This document shows positions 17,450-25,867 of a stretch of 34,587 nt of DNA, one piece after another. The position numbers were made by a program, and so were the translations under genes. Within the stretch, counting starts at the first letter, position 1. Each line of letters opens with the position of its first letter. The notes under the pieces are model-generated. The model did not search any database, was not told the DNA's origin, and worked only from the letters and a program-made list of their open reading frames with translations. Source of the stretch: Fusobacterium sp. (GTDB lineage: Bacteria; Fusobacteriota; Fusobacteriia; Fusobacteriales; Fusobacteriaceae); the NCBI GenBank assembly GCA_019416865.1, contig DXWL01000019.1, positions 1-34,587 on the forward strand, read 5' to 3'.

Positions 17450-17584
17450 AATGTCAGATATAGACAACTATAATTTCCCAATGTCAAAACATCGGTATTA
17501 AAAAATATCAATGTGGGAATAAAGATTTGCAGAGAGTTTCTGCAGCACAAGACTATACAATACAAACACAAACTTTCTGACATT
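17450..17584 (+). other. Candidate structured RNA element (multi-branch inverted repeats) upstream of xdh
   Basis: Outer arms AATGTCAGA (17450-17458) and TCTGACATT (17576-17584) are perfectly complementary. Just inside, TATAG (17459-17463) pairs with CTATA (17553-17557). Enclosed are a long hairpin, TTCCCA (17475-17480) with TGGGAA (17514-17519) continuing into CATCGGTATT (17490-17499) with AATATCAATG (17504-17513), and a second hairpin, TGCAGA (17528-17533) with TCTGCA (17539-17544). The result resembles a branched RNA such as a leader regulatory RNA, or a small mobile-element remnant. I cannot match it to a known riboswitch. Confidence 0.4.
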
Positions 17585-17620
17585 GATGTGTTAGAATTTT
17601 CAAAACAAACTTTCCTCATC

Positions 17621-17641
17621 AGGTGGACTTTTAGTCCACCT
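17621..17641. other. Perfect 9-bp hairpin upstream of xdh
   Basis: AGGTGGACT (17621-17629) and AGTCCACCT (17633-17641) form a perfect stem with a TTT loop. It is not followed by a T tract on either strand, so it is not a standard intrinsic terminator. It lies 88 bases before the xdh start and could be an RNA-stability or regulatory hairpin. Confidence 0.55.
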
Positions 17642-17729
17642 AAATGAAAAAGAGTAACCTTATTTAAAATAAATTTAAAGAAGAAAGAATAGAGTTTCTT
17701 TCTGAAAATTTAGTGGAGGAAATTAATTT

Positions 17730-20300
17730 ATGAACGAGCAGTTTATTTTTAAAGTAAACGGAAAAACAATAACTACAGAAGAGGATAAGAATCTTTTAGA
17801 TTTTTTAAGAGATGACTTAGGATTAACTTCTGTTAAAGATGGTTGTAAAGAAGGAGCCTGTGGAACTTGTACAATTCTTGTAGACGGAAAGGCTATGAAA
17901 TCTTGTATTTTTACAACTAAAAAAGTTGTCGGAAAAGAGATAACAACAGTTGAAGGACTTACAGATAGAGAGAAAGAGGCATTTGCTTATGCTTTTACAG
18001 AATGTGGAGCTGTCCAATGTGGATTCTGTATACCAGGAATGGTTGTTGCAGCGAAAGCACTTTTTATAAGAACACTTTCACCTACTAAGGAAGAGGTAAA
18101 AAAAGCTCTAGTAGGAAATATTTGCAGATGTACAGGTTATGTTAAAATAGAAGAAGCTATACTTATGGCAGCAGATATTTTAAGAGAGGGAAGAGAGATT
18201 CCAAGAAGAGAGTGTAAAGGACTTATAGGTTCAAATACAGGAAGAGTTGATGCAGTGGCTAAAACTCTTGGAACTGCAAAATATGCAGCGGATTATAAAG
18301 TTGAAGGAATGTATTATGGAAGTGCTGTAAGAACAAAATACCCAAGAGCAAAAGTTCTTTCAATAGATTATTCAGAAGCATTAAAGCTTGATGGAGTTCT
18401 TGGAGTATTAACTGCTGAAGATGTACCTGGAAATAACTATATAGGACACCTTGAGTTTATATCTGACTGGCAGGCACTTATTCCTGTTGGAGAGATTACA
18501 AGATATATAGGAGATGCTGTGGCTCTTGTAGCTGCAAAAGATAAAAAAACATTGGAAGAAGCTAAAAAACTTGTAAAAGTAGAATATGAAGAACTTACTC
18601 CTATGTTTTCTCCTGAAGAAGCAATGGCAGAGGGAGCACCTCTTATTCATAAAAAAGAGAGAAATATCCTTGTAAGAGAGGTTTTAAAAAGAGGAAACTC
18701 GGAAGAAGTTATAAAAAATTCAAAATATGTAGTAACTGAAACATATACTAACCCTGGAACAGAACACGCATATCTTGAGCCTGAATCTGCACTTGCAATT
18801 CCAGAGGGAGATGGACTTAGACTTTATACTTCAAGCCAATCTATATTTGATGAACAAAGAGAGATATCAAGACTTTTAGGACTTAAACCTGAACAGGTGA
18901 GAGTTACTTCTGCTTATGTAGGAGGAGGTTTTGGAGGAAAAGAGGACATGAGTGTTCAGCACCATGCTGCACTTATGGCTTATGTATTTAAAAAACCTGT
19001 ACAGGTAACATTAACAAGACAAGAAAGTATAAATTACAGTGTTAAAAGACACCCTATGACAATAGAGATGACAACAGCCTGTGATGAAAATGGAATTTTA
19101 ACAGCAATGAAGGCTAAAATAATTGCTGATACAGGAGCATATGCTTCACTTGGAGGACCAGTTCTTCAAAGAGCTTGTACTCATGCAGCAGGACCTTATA
19201 ACTATCAAAATATAGATATAGAAGGGATTGCAGTGTATACAAACAACCCTGTAGCAGGAGCATTCAGAGGATTTGGAGTTACTCAGTCAGCTTTTGCAAT
19301 AGAAGCAAATATAAACAAACTTGCAGAGATGACAGGAATAGATCCATGGGAATTCAGATATAAAAATGCTATAAGACCTGGACAAGAACTTCCTAATGGT
19401 CAGATAGCAGATGAAGGAACAGCTCTTGTAGAAACTTTGGAAGCTGTAAAAGATACATATTACAACAATAAAATTGCAGGAATAGCTTGTGCTATGAAAA
19501 ATGCCGGAATCGGAGTTGGACTTGAGGACATAGGAAGATGCAGACTGACTGTTGAAGGAGGAGTTGTAAAAGTAAGAACTTCAGCAGCTTGTATTGGACA
19601 AGGAATAGGAACTGTATGTCTTCAAATGGTGTGTGAAGCTTCTGGACTTACAACAGATAAGGTTGTAATAGAAGCTCCTGATACTCATATTACACCTGAC
19701 AGTGGTACTACAACAGCTTCAAGACAAACTGTATTTACAGGGGAAGCAACAAAAAGAGCAGCTCTTGAATTGAAAAAACAGCTTGAAACAAAAACTCTTG
19801 AAGAACTTGAAGGTTGGGATTACTATGCTGAATACTCAGGAAAAACAGATAAAATGGGTTCTGACAAGAAAAATCCTGTAAGCCATGTGGCTTATGGATA
19901 TGCAACTCAAGTAGTTGTTCTAAATGAAGAAACAGGAAAAGTAGAAAAAGTTATAGCTGCTCATGATGTTGGAAGAGCTGTAAATCCAAAAGCTCTTGAA
20001 GGACAGATTGAAGGCGGAGTTGTAATGGGACTTGGATTTGCACTAACAGAGATTATGCCTGTAAAAGAGGGAGTGCCTCAAGTAAAATTTGGAACTTTAG
20101 GACTTTTCAGAGCTCCAAATGTACCTGAAATTGAAACAGTAATAGTTGAAAAAAATAAAAATGATCTGGCATATGGAGCAAAAGGTGTGGGAGAGATAAC
20201 AGTTATCCCTACAGCACCAGCAGCACAACATGCTTACTATAAGTTTGATGGAAATTTCAGAACATCACTTCCTTTAGAACATACAGCTTATAAAAAATAG
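17730..20300 (+). CDS. xdh: Selenium-dependent-type xanthine dehydrogenase (2Fe-2S plus molybdenum domains)
   Basis: An 856-residue molybdenum hydroxylase. Residues 1-165 hold the plant-type ferredoxin cluster (C39, C44, C47, C59) and the all-helical second cluster (C97-x2-C100, C132-x-C134). The molybdopterin domain follows directly from about 175, with GGGFGGKED, AGAFRGFG, GQGIGTVCLQ and the catalytic Glu near 822 in GAKGVGEITV. No FAD domain lies between, as in E. coli XdhD and the selenium-dependent XDH family, and no separate FAD subunit is nearby. The labile selenium of these enzymes is inserted after translation, so no UGA codon is expected or seen. Start ATG 17730 follows GGAGG. Xanthine or urate hydroxylation/reduction is the expected reaction. 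Confidence 0.94.
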   Translation: MNEQFIFKVNGKTITTEEDKNLLDFLRDDLGLTSVKDGCKEGACGTCTILVDGKAMKSCIFTTKKVVGKEITTVEGLTDREKEAFAYAFTECGAVQCGFCIPGMVVAAKALFIRTLSPTKEEVKKALVGNICRCTGYVKIEEAILMAADILREGREIPRRECKGLIGSNTGRVDAVAKTLGTAKYAADYKVEGMYYGSAVRTKYPRAKVLSIDYSEALKLDGVLGVLTAEDVPGNNYIGHLEFISDWQALIPVGEITRYIGDAVALVAAKDKKTLEEAKKLVKVEYEELTPMFSPEEAMAEGAPLIHKKERNILVREVLKRGNSEEVIKNSKYVVTETYTNPGTEHAYLEPESALAIPEGDGLRLYTSSQSIFDEQREISRLLGLKPEQVRVTSAYVGGGFGGKEDMSVQHHAALMAYVFKKPVQVTLTRQESINYSVKRHPMTIEMTTACDENGILTAMKAKIIADTGAYASLGGPVLQRACTHAAGPYNYQNIDIEGIAVYTNNPVAGAFRGFGVTQSAFAIEANINKLAEMTGIDPWEFRYKNAIRPGQELPNGQIADEGTALVETLEAVKDTYYNNKIAGIACAMKNAGIGVGLEDIGRCRLTVEGGVVKVRTSAACIGQGIGTVCLQMVCEASGLTTDKVVIEAPDTHITPDSGTTTASRQTVFTGEATKRAALELKKQLETKTLEELEGWDYYAEYSGKTDKMGSDKKNPVSHVAYGYATQVVVLNEETGKVEKVIAAHDVGRAVNPKALEGQIEGGVVMGLGFALTEIMPVKEGVPQVKFGTLGLFRAPNVPEIETVIVEKNKNDLAYGAKGVGEITVIPTAPAAQHAYYKFDGNFRTSLPLEHTAYKK

Positions 20301-20335
20301 CCAATAAAATCCTTAAATATAATATCATAATACGA

Positions 20336-20370
20336 GAAAGCCTGGTTATTTTTAATCAGGTTTTCTTGTT
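20336..20370 (+). terminator. Intrinsic terminator-like hairpin after xdh
   Basis: Left arm 20336-20348 and right arm 20353-20365 form a 13-bp stem (with G-T pairs) around a TTTT loop, centred on CCTGGTTA/TAATCAGG. The right arm ends in a T-rich stretch. It lies about 35 bases after the xdh stop and may end or attenuate transcription before the cofactor genes. Confidence 0.7.
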
Positions 20371-20486
20371 GAATGGTATAGTGGTTTTACAGTAAACTTG
20401 AATAATTATAGGAGAGATTGTATAATAAAATAAAGCAGATTCAACAAACTGACAAGAGAGAAAGCAAGAGTTTAAAAGGAGAAATT

Positions 20487-21773
20487 TTGTTTTATAAAAA
20501 GCTTAGAATAGAAAAAAATAGTATCACAGCCATAACAGGAAGCGGTGGAAAGACTTCTCTTATGTTCAGATTGGCAGAGGAACTTTCTCTAAAGGGAAAA
20601 GTACTTATAACAACTACAACTAAGATTTTTGCTCCTGATGAGAACCAATATGAAAATCTTTTTCTTTTTAATAATATAGAAAGAGAAAATTTAAAAGGAA
20701 AAGGAAAAAATATAGATATTTTAGGTTCGGAAATAAAAGAGGGAAAACTTTTTTCTCCATCAGAAAAAGAGATTTTTGATTTAAAAGAATATTATGATTA
20801 TATTATCTATGAGGCAGACGGCTCAAAACAGAAGATGATGAAGTTTTGGAGAGATGATGAGCCTTGTATTCTTCCATATACAAATAAGATTATAGGAGTT
20901 GCTAATATAAAAGTTTTGGGAAAGAGTTTCAGTGAAGAAAATGTTCATAGATATAATATGTATATAGACAATAATAAAATTTATTCTAAAGAGGATAAAA
21001 ATAAAAAAATTATAGATAAAAATATTTTAAAGAGCTATCAGGAAAACGGAGATTTTTTTAAGAATGCACCTGAAAAAGTTGAAAATATATTTTTTCTTAA
21101 TGGTGTAGAAACAGAGAGTGAGATTTTAACAGCTTTTGATTTTTCAAAAGAGATTAAAAATTTTGTGTTTGGCTCAGTAAAAGAGAATAAACTTTATTCT
21201 CCTAAAGAGATTTCAGCAGTGGTTATGGGAAGCGGAGAATCAAAGAGATTTGGAAGTAATAAGCTTTTAAAAAAGATAAATGGTGTTCCCATGATAGAGA
21301 TTCTTTTGAAAAAACTCAGTGAGCTTCCTTTTAAAAAGATAATTGTAACTTATAAAGACAGAGAGATTTTTGATATATGTAAAAAATATCCTGTTATTCC
21401 AGTAAAAAATGAAAGATATTTTTTAGGACAGAGTGAGAGCATAAAATTGGGAACAGCTTATATAGAAAATGAAGATATGATATTTTTTACAGGAGATATG
21501 CCCTTTTTGACAGTGGATACAATAAAAAAAATTATTTCAAAATTATGGGAAAATAGTTGTATTACAATACCTTGCGTAAAAGAAAAAAGATTTTCTCCTG
21601 TAGCTTTTCCAAATAGATATAAAGAGGAGCTTATGAAGCTTTCAGGGGATACAGGGGGCAGAGAGATAATTAAAAAAGAGAATATAAACAGCTTGAATTT
21701 TGTGAAATTTAACAGCAAAAGAGAGTTTATTGATATAGATACAGAAGAGGAATTTGAAAAAATAGAGAGATAA
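20487..21773 (+). CDS. Fused YqeC (selenium cofactor biosynthesis) and MocA-like nucleotidyltransferase
   Basis: A 428-residue two-part protein. Residues about 1-215 are YqeC-like: the nucleotide-binding loop ITGSGGKTSLMFRLAEEL, then TTTTKIFAP and YEADGSKQKMMKFW. Residues from about 240 are a GlmU/MocA-type NTP-transferase: SAVVMGSGESKRFGSNKLL, then FFTGDMPFL with the metal-binding Asp, and SGDTGGREII. In E. coli these functions are separate genes (yqeC, mocA/ygfJ). MocA makes the cytidine dinucleotide form of molybdopterin, and YqeC is linked to the labile selenium. The start is uncertain: TTG 20487 has AGGAG at a good spacing and gives the family-typical N-terminus; TTG 20418 would add 23 residues unlike YqeC. 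It begins the cofactor gene run. Confidence 0.87.
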   Translation: MFYKKLRIEKNSITAITGSGGKTSLMFRLAEELSLKGKVLITTTTKIFAPDENQYENLFLFNNIERENLKGKGKNIDILGSEIKEGKLFSPSEKEIFDLKEYYDYIIYEADGSKQKMMKFWRDDEPCILPYTNKIIGVANIKVLGKSFSEENVHRYNMYIDNNKIYSKEDKNKKIIDKNILKSYQENGDFFKNAPEKVENIFFLNGVETESEILTAFDFSKEIKNFVFGSVKENKLYSPKEISAVVMGSGESKRFGSNKLLKKINGVPMIEILLKKLSELPFKKIIVTYKDREIFDICKKYPVIPVKNERYFLGQSESIKLGTAYIENEDMIFFTGDMPFLTVDTIKKIISKLWENSCITIPCVKEKRFSPVAFPNRYKEELMKLSGDTGGREIIKKENINSLNFVKFNSKREFIDIDTEEEFEKIER

Positions 21774-21787
21774 AGGCAGGAAGAAAA

Positions 21788-22618
21788 ATGTATAATTCAG
21801 ATAAAATTATTATTGTGAGAGGGGGAGGAGATATAGCTTCTGGAACAATAAACAGACTTCACAATATGGGGTTTAAAGTTTTAGTCCTTGAAATACCAAA
21901 TCCCAATTTTATAAGAAGAAAAGTATGTTATGGTGAGGCTGTATATGAGGGAGAGTTTACTCTTGAAAATGCAGTTTCAAAATTTGCTCATAATTTAGAG
22001 GAGATTTATTCTATATGGGAAGAGGGAAAAATTCCTGTGTATATTGATCCTGATATGAAAATTTTACAAGAGATTCACCCAGATGCTCTTGTTGATGGAA
22101 TACTGGCTAAAAAAAATTTGGGAATGTCAAAAGACTTAGCCCCTATAACAATAGCTTTAGGTCCTGGATTTGAAGCAGGAAAAGATGCAGATGCAGTTAT
22201 TGAAACAAACAGAGGGCATAATCTTGGAAGAATTATTTATGAAGGAAGAGCCAGTGAAAATACAGGAATTCCAGGTATAATAAACGGATATGGAAGAGAG
22301 AGAGTTATCTATGCTCCAGCTTCTGGAATTTTAAAAATAGTTCACGATATAGGAAGTGTAGTAAAAAAAGATGAAATAATTGCCTATATTGATAATAAGC
22401 CTGTATATGCTTCTCTTACAGGACTTATAAGAGGAATGATAAGAGAGGGAAGTTTTGTAAAAGAGGGACTTAAAATAAGTGATATAGATCCTAGAGAGGA
22501 TCAATTAAAAAATTGCTGGACTATTTCAGATAAGGCAAGAACAATTTCAGGAGGAACAGCTGAGGCATTGTTTTTCCTTTTAAATAAAAATTATAAAGAA
22601 AAAAATGAAATAAAATAG
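21788..22618 (+). CDS. yqeB: Selenium-dependent molybdenum cofactor protein YqeB
   Basis: 276 residues. The N-terminus IIIVRGGGDIASGTINRLHNMG is a Rossmann-like glycine loop characteristic of the YqeB (EF2563) family. ALGPGFEAGKDADAVIETN and RGHNLGRI follow. The C-terminal third (PASGILK, IGSVVKKDEIIAYI, GLIRGMIREGSFVKEG) looks like a barrel-sandwich segment. YqeB is found with selenium-dependent molybdenum hydroxylases and is needed for their maturation; the chemistry is not settled. Start ATG 21788 follows a GGCAGGAAG site, 14 bases after the fused yqeC-mocA gene, so they are surely co-transcribed. Confidence 0.92.
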   Translation: MYNSDKIIIVRGGGDIASGTINRLHNMGFKVLVLEIPNPNFIRRKVCYGEAVYEGEFTLENAVSKFAHNLEEIYSIWEEGKIPVYIDPDMKILQEIHPDALVDGILAKKNLGMSKDLAPITIALGPGFEAGKDADAVIETNRGHNLGRIIYEGRASENTGIPGIINGYGRERVIYAPASGILKIVHDIGSVVKKDEIIAYIDNKPVYASLTGLIRGMIREGSFVKEGLKISDIDPREDQLKNCWTISDKARTISGGTAEALFFLLNKNYKEKNEIK

Positions 22619-22649
22619 TTAATGAATAAAAGGAGAGGATGGTAATTTA

Positions 22650-23606
22650 ATGAAAGATAATTTTGACAGAGAGATAGATTATATGAGAATATCTCTTACA
22701 GAAAATTGTAATTTAAGATGTATATATTGCCTTCCTGAAAATTTTTCATATGTGAAAAAAGATTTTTTATCTGCAGATGATGTATTAAAAACAGCACAGG
22801 CAGGTAGAGAGCTTGGAATAAAGAAGATAAGGCTTACAGGAGGAGAGCCTCTTTTAAGAGAGGATATCTGTGAGATTGTAAAGGGGATATCAGAAACAGG
22901 TATAAAAGAGATATACCTTACAACAAATGGAACTCTTTTAAAGGATAAAGCTGAAAAACTTAAACAAGCTGGGCTTTCAGGAGTAAATGTAAGTCTTGAT
23001 ACTCTTGATGAGAATATATTTTCTCAGATTACCAGAGGGGGAAAGATTTCAACTGTTTTAGAGGGAATAGAAGAAGCACAGAGGAATGGCTTAAAAGTAA
23101 AAATAAACAGTGTGATAATTAAGGGAATAAATGAAGAGAGTATTTACCCTTTAGGTGAACTTACCAGAAAAAGAGATTTAGATGTGAGATTTATAGAGCT
23201 TATGCCTGTAGGACAGGGGAAAAAATTTACAGGAGTGAGCAACGAAGATATATATAAATTATTGGAGAAAAAGTTTCAATTTGATGAAGAATATTTTGAA
23301 ATAAAAGGTGTTTCAAAATATTATAAACTAAAAAACAGTCTTGGAAAGATAGGATTTATCAGTCCTATAAACAACTGCTTCTGTGATACCTGCAACAAAA
23401 TAAGAGTGATGTCAGATGGAAGCATAAAAAGATGTCTGAACATAAACAGCCATGAAAATATAAAAAAATATTTAAATGAGGGTGCTGACAAAGAAACTTT
23501 AAAGAAAGTATTAATAAAAGAGATAGCAGGAAAACCAGAGAAACATCTTTTTAATAAAGAAAATGACGATGAAGAGATGAAAAATATGAATGAGATAGGG
23601 GGATAG
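22650..23606 (+). CDS. moaA: GTP 3',8-cyclase (radical SAM)
   Basis: A 318-residue radical SAM enzyme for the first step of molybdopterin synthesis, turning GTP into 3',8-cyclo-7,8-dihydro-GTP. The SAM cluster is C20-x3-C24-x2-C27 in CNLRCIYC. LTGGEPLLR is the SAM-binding GGEP motif. The second [4Fe-4S] site near residues 246-263 is C-x2-C with a third Cys 14 residues later (CDTCNKIRV ... KRCLN). The chain ends IGG, matching the conserved C-terminal Gly-Gly tail needed for GTP binding. Length is normal. ATG 22650 lies 11 bases after AGGAGAGG. It is followed after 3 bases by xdhC. Confidence 0.95.
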   Translation: MKDNFDREIDYMRISLTENCNLRCIYCLPENFSYVKKDFLSADDVLKTAQAGRELGIKKIRLTGGEPLLREDICEIVKGISETGIKEIYLTTNGTLLKDKAEKLKQAGLSGVNVSLDTLDENIFSQITRGGKISTVLEGIEEAQRNGLKVKINSVIIKGINEESIYPLGELTRKRDLDVRFIELMPVGQGKKFTGVSNEDIYKLLEKKFQFDEEYFEIKGVSKYYKLKNSLGKIGFISPINNCFCDTCNKIRVMSDGSIKRCLNINSHENIKKYLNEGADKETLKKVLIKEIAGKPEKHLFNKENDDEEMKNMNEIGG

Positions 23607-23609
23607 TGT

Positions 23610-24431
23610 GTGGAAGGAAAGATTTTAAAAGCTGTGAGTGAAGCAATAGACAAAGGAATTGAAACAGCTGTGGTAACTATCCTTGAGGTACAAGGTTCAA
23701 GTCCCGGAAAAGAAGGAGCTGTAATGGCTGTGTTTCCTGATGGTAAAATAATGGGAACAGTAGGTGGAGGAAATCTTGAGTACGAGCTTATACAAGCTGC
23801 TCTTGAAGCAATAAAAGAGAAAAAGAGCTGTGAAAAAAGTTTTGAGCTGACAGAGAGCGGTTCTCTTCATATGAAATGTGGAGGTTTCGTAAGAGCCTAT
23901 ATAAAAGTATTTGCTGTAAGAGAAAAGCTGATTATTGCAGGTGGAGGACACCTTGGAGCAGAGCTTTATACATTGGGAAAATTTTTGAATAAATACACTG
24001 TAATAGTTGATGACAGAGAAGAGTTTGCGTCTAAAGAGAGATTTCCTGAAGCTGATGAACTTCTGTGGGGAGATGTGTATGAAAATATAAAAAACTACTC
24101 CCTTGATGAAAACTCTTATGTTGTAATAGTAACAAGAGGACATGAACATGATAAACAAGCTCTGAAAGCTGTTCTTGACAGTGGAAAAAATGTAAGATAT
24201 CTTGGTATGGTAGGAAGCAGAGGAAAGGTTACTTCAACTTTTAAAGAACTTTTTCAAGAGGGATATTCAGAAGAGCAGATAAAAAGTATATATTCTCCAA
24301 TAGGGCTTAATATCAGCAATACTGATCCTAAGGAGATTGCTCTTGGAATAATAGCAGAGATTATAGCTGTAAAAAATGGAAAGAAACCGGAACATATGAG
24401 GGAGGCAAGAAAAATAGAATGGCAAAAGTAA
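23610..24431 (+). CDS. xdhC: XdhC-family molybdenum cofactor insertion protein
   Basis: 273 residues, GTG start behind GGGGGA. The N-terminal XdhC/CoxI part shows GSSPGKEGAVMAVFPDGK and GTVGGGNLEYEL. The C-terminal Rossmann domain shows LIIAGGGHLGAEL, then VIVTRGHEHD and RYLGMVGSRGKV. XdhC proteins bind mature molybdopterin, protect it and hand it to xanthine dehydrogenase. The gene is 3 bases after moaA and overlaps the MOSC gene by 13 bases, indicating translational coupling. It is the expected partner of the xdh gene upstream. Confidence 0.93.
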   Translation: MEGKILKAVSEAIDKGIETAVVTILEVQGSSPGKEGAVMAVFPDGKIMGTVGGGNLEYELIQAALEAIKEKKSCEKSFELTESGSLHMKCGGFVRAYIKVFAVREKLIIAGGGHLGAELYTLGKFLNKYTVIVDDREEFASKERFPEADELLWGDVYENIKNYSLDENSYVVIVTRGHEHDKQALKAVLDSGKNVRYLGMVGSRGKVTSTFKELFQEGYSEEQIKSIYSPIGLNISNTDPKEIALGIIAEIIAVKNGKKPEHMREARKIEWQK

Positions 24432-24850
24432 TGGCAGTATGTATAAGTGAAAAAAAAGGAACAGAAAAAAGAAATATTCATAAGTGTGAAGTGATAGAGG
24501 GATTTGGTCTTAAAAATGATGCTCACGGAGGAAAATGGCATAGACAGATAAGCCTTCTTTCATATGAAAAAATAGAGGATTTTAAAAGAAGAGGGGGAGA
24601 TGTTATAGACGGCTCTTTCGGAGAAAATATAATTGTATCAGGAATTGATCTTAGAACTCTTCCTGTGGGAACAATAATTAAGATAAATGAAGTTGTTTTG
24701 AGAGTAACCCAAATAGGAAAAGAGTGCCATTCTCACTGTGAAATTTTCAAAAAAGTAGGGGACTGTATTATGCCGAGAGAGGGTATATTTACAGAGGTTG
24801 TTCATGGTGGAATTATAAAAGAAGGGGATAGTGTCGAGGTGATACAATGA
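24419..24850 (+). CDS. MOSC domain protein
   Basis: A 143-residue single-domain MOSC protein (molybdenum cofactor sulfurase C-terminal type). Family traits are GFGLKNDAHGGKWHRQISLLS, DGSFGENIIVSGIDL and LRVTQIGKECHSHCEIFKK, which carries the conserved cysteine used to bind or carry sulfur. Such stand-alone proteins are thought to deliver sulfur or selenium, or to bind molybdopterin. The start overlaps the end of xdhC by 13 bases behind GGGAGG, and the end shares ATGA with the next gene. A role in placing the extra sulfido/selenido ligand of Xdh is plausible but inferred. Confidence 0.9.
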   Translation: MAKVMAVCISEKKGTEKRNIHKCEVIEGFGLKNDAHGGKWHRQISLLSYEKIEDFKRRGGDVIDGSFGENIIVSGIDLRTLPVGTIIKINEVVLRVTQIGKECHSHCEIFKKVGDCIMPREGIFTEVVHGGIIKEGDSVEVIQ

Positions 24851-25866
24851 AAATAATTAATACTAAAGATGCTGTTGGAATGGTTTTATGCCATGATATA
24901 ACTAAAATTGTACCTGGAGAGTTTAAAGGTGCAGCTTTTAAAAAAGGACATATTGTAAGAGAGGAAGATATTCCCGAACTTTTAAAACTTGGAAAAGATC
25001 ATCTTTATGTGTGGGAGAAAAAAGAGGGAATATTACATGAAAATGAAGCAGCAGAGAGGATAAAAAATCATATTGCAGGAGAGGGTCTTGTTTTCGGAGA
25101 GGTAAAAGAGGGAAAAATAGATTTTTTTGCTGAATATGATGGGCTTGTTTCTATAGATGTTTCTGAACTTTTAAAAGCAAACTCAATAGGTGAGATAATA
25201 GCTTCTACAATTCACAATAACACTCCTGTGAAGGCTGGAGAAAAAATTGCTGGAACAAGAATAATTCCCCTTGTAATAGAAGAGGAAAAAATTAAAAAAT
25301 TGGAAGAGGTATGTAAAAAGAATATAATCTCTGTTAAAAAGATAAACTCTAAAAAAACAGCAGTGATTACAACAGGAAGTGAAGTTTTCTACGGAAGAAT
25401 AGAAGATAAGTTTGGTCCTGTTATAAAATCAAAGGTAGGAGAATATAACTGTGAAGTTATATCTCATGTATTCTGCCCAGATGATAAAGAGATAATAAAA
25501 GAAAATATAAAAAAAGCTCTTGAAAGTGAAGCAGAGCTTGTAATCTGTACTGGAGGAATGTCTGTTGATCCAGATGATATGACTCCAGCATCAATAAAAG
25601 AATCTGGAGGAGAGATAGTAACTTATGGTTCACCTGTACTTCCAGGGGCAATGCTTCTTGTGGCATACAAAGATGGGAAAACAATTTTGGGGCTTCCTGG
25701 GTGTGTAATGTATGCAAGAAGAACTGTTTTTGATTTAGTGCTTCCAAGAGTACTTGCAGATGAAAAACTTACTTTTAAAGATATAGCAGCTTATGGACAT
25801 GGAGGATTGTGTCTTGATTGTGAAATCTGCCACTTCCCTCATTGCTCATTTGGAAAAGGGGTGTAG
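24847..25866 (+). CDS. Molybdopterin-binding protein (MoeA/MogA-like domain)
   Basis: 339 residues. The first 160 or so are a MoeA-like or unique region (GMVLCHDITKIVPGEFKGAAF), and 170-310 form a MoCF-binding domain: TTGSEVFYGRIEDKFGP, ICTGGMSVDPDDMTPASI, GSPVLPGAMLL and GLPGCVMYARRTVFDLVLP. The C-terminus ends with C-x2-C-x2-C-x4-C in a CLDCEICHFPHC context, a possible metal or Fe-S site. It overlaps the MOSC gene by 4 bases (ATGA). Candidates for its role are molybdate insertion or holding the cofactor for selenylation. It may stand in for MoeA, which is not otherwise present in this window. Confidence 0.88.
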   Translation: MKIINTKDAVGMVLCHDITKIVPGEFKGAAFKKGHIVREEDIPELLKLGKDHLYVWEKKEGILHENEAAERIKNHIAGEGLVFGEVKEGKIDFFAEYDGLVSIDVSELLKANSIGEIIASTIHNNTPVKAGEKIAGTRIIPLVIEEEKIKKLEEVCKKNIISVKKINSKKTAVITTGSEVFYGRIEDKFGPVIKSKVGEYNCEVISHVFCPDDKEIIKENIKKALESEAELVICTGGMSVDPDDMTPASIKESGGEIVTYGSPVLPGAMLLVAYKDGKTILGLPGCVMYARRTVFDLVLPRVLADEKLTFKDIAAYGHGGLCLDCEICHFPHCSFGKGV

Positions 25867-25867
25867 A

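Larger units (their letters stand above)
17381..17729. other. Non-coding leader/spacer before xdh
   Basis: 349 bases without a credible gene between ygfK and xdh. A 64-codon minus-strand frame exists but has no homology I recognise and no clear ribosome site. The stretch contains the multi-branched inverted repeats at 17450-17584 and a perfect hairpin at 17621-17641, which are listed separately. The final 40 bases are an A-rich leader with GGAGG before the xdh ATG. I see no good sigma70 or sigma54 promoter. Confidence 0.6.

Noticed and set aside
17425..17619. 64-codon minus-strand open frame between ygfK and xdh
   Set aside because: It coincides with the inverted-repeat structure, has no good ribosome site, and its composition looks like chance.
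17730..20300. In-frame selenocysteine codon in xdh
   Set aside because: No internal UGA is present; the selenium in this enzyme class is a labile ligand on the cofactor, not selenocysteine.
23697..24158. 153-codon minus-strand open frame inside xdhC
   Set aside because: It is antisense to a clearly conserved gene, with low-complexity Phe/Ser/Tyr-rich translation typical of shadow frames in AT-rich DNA.
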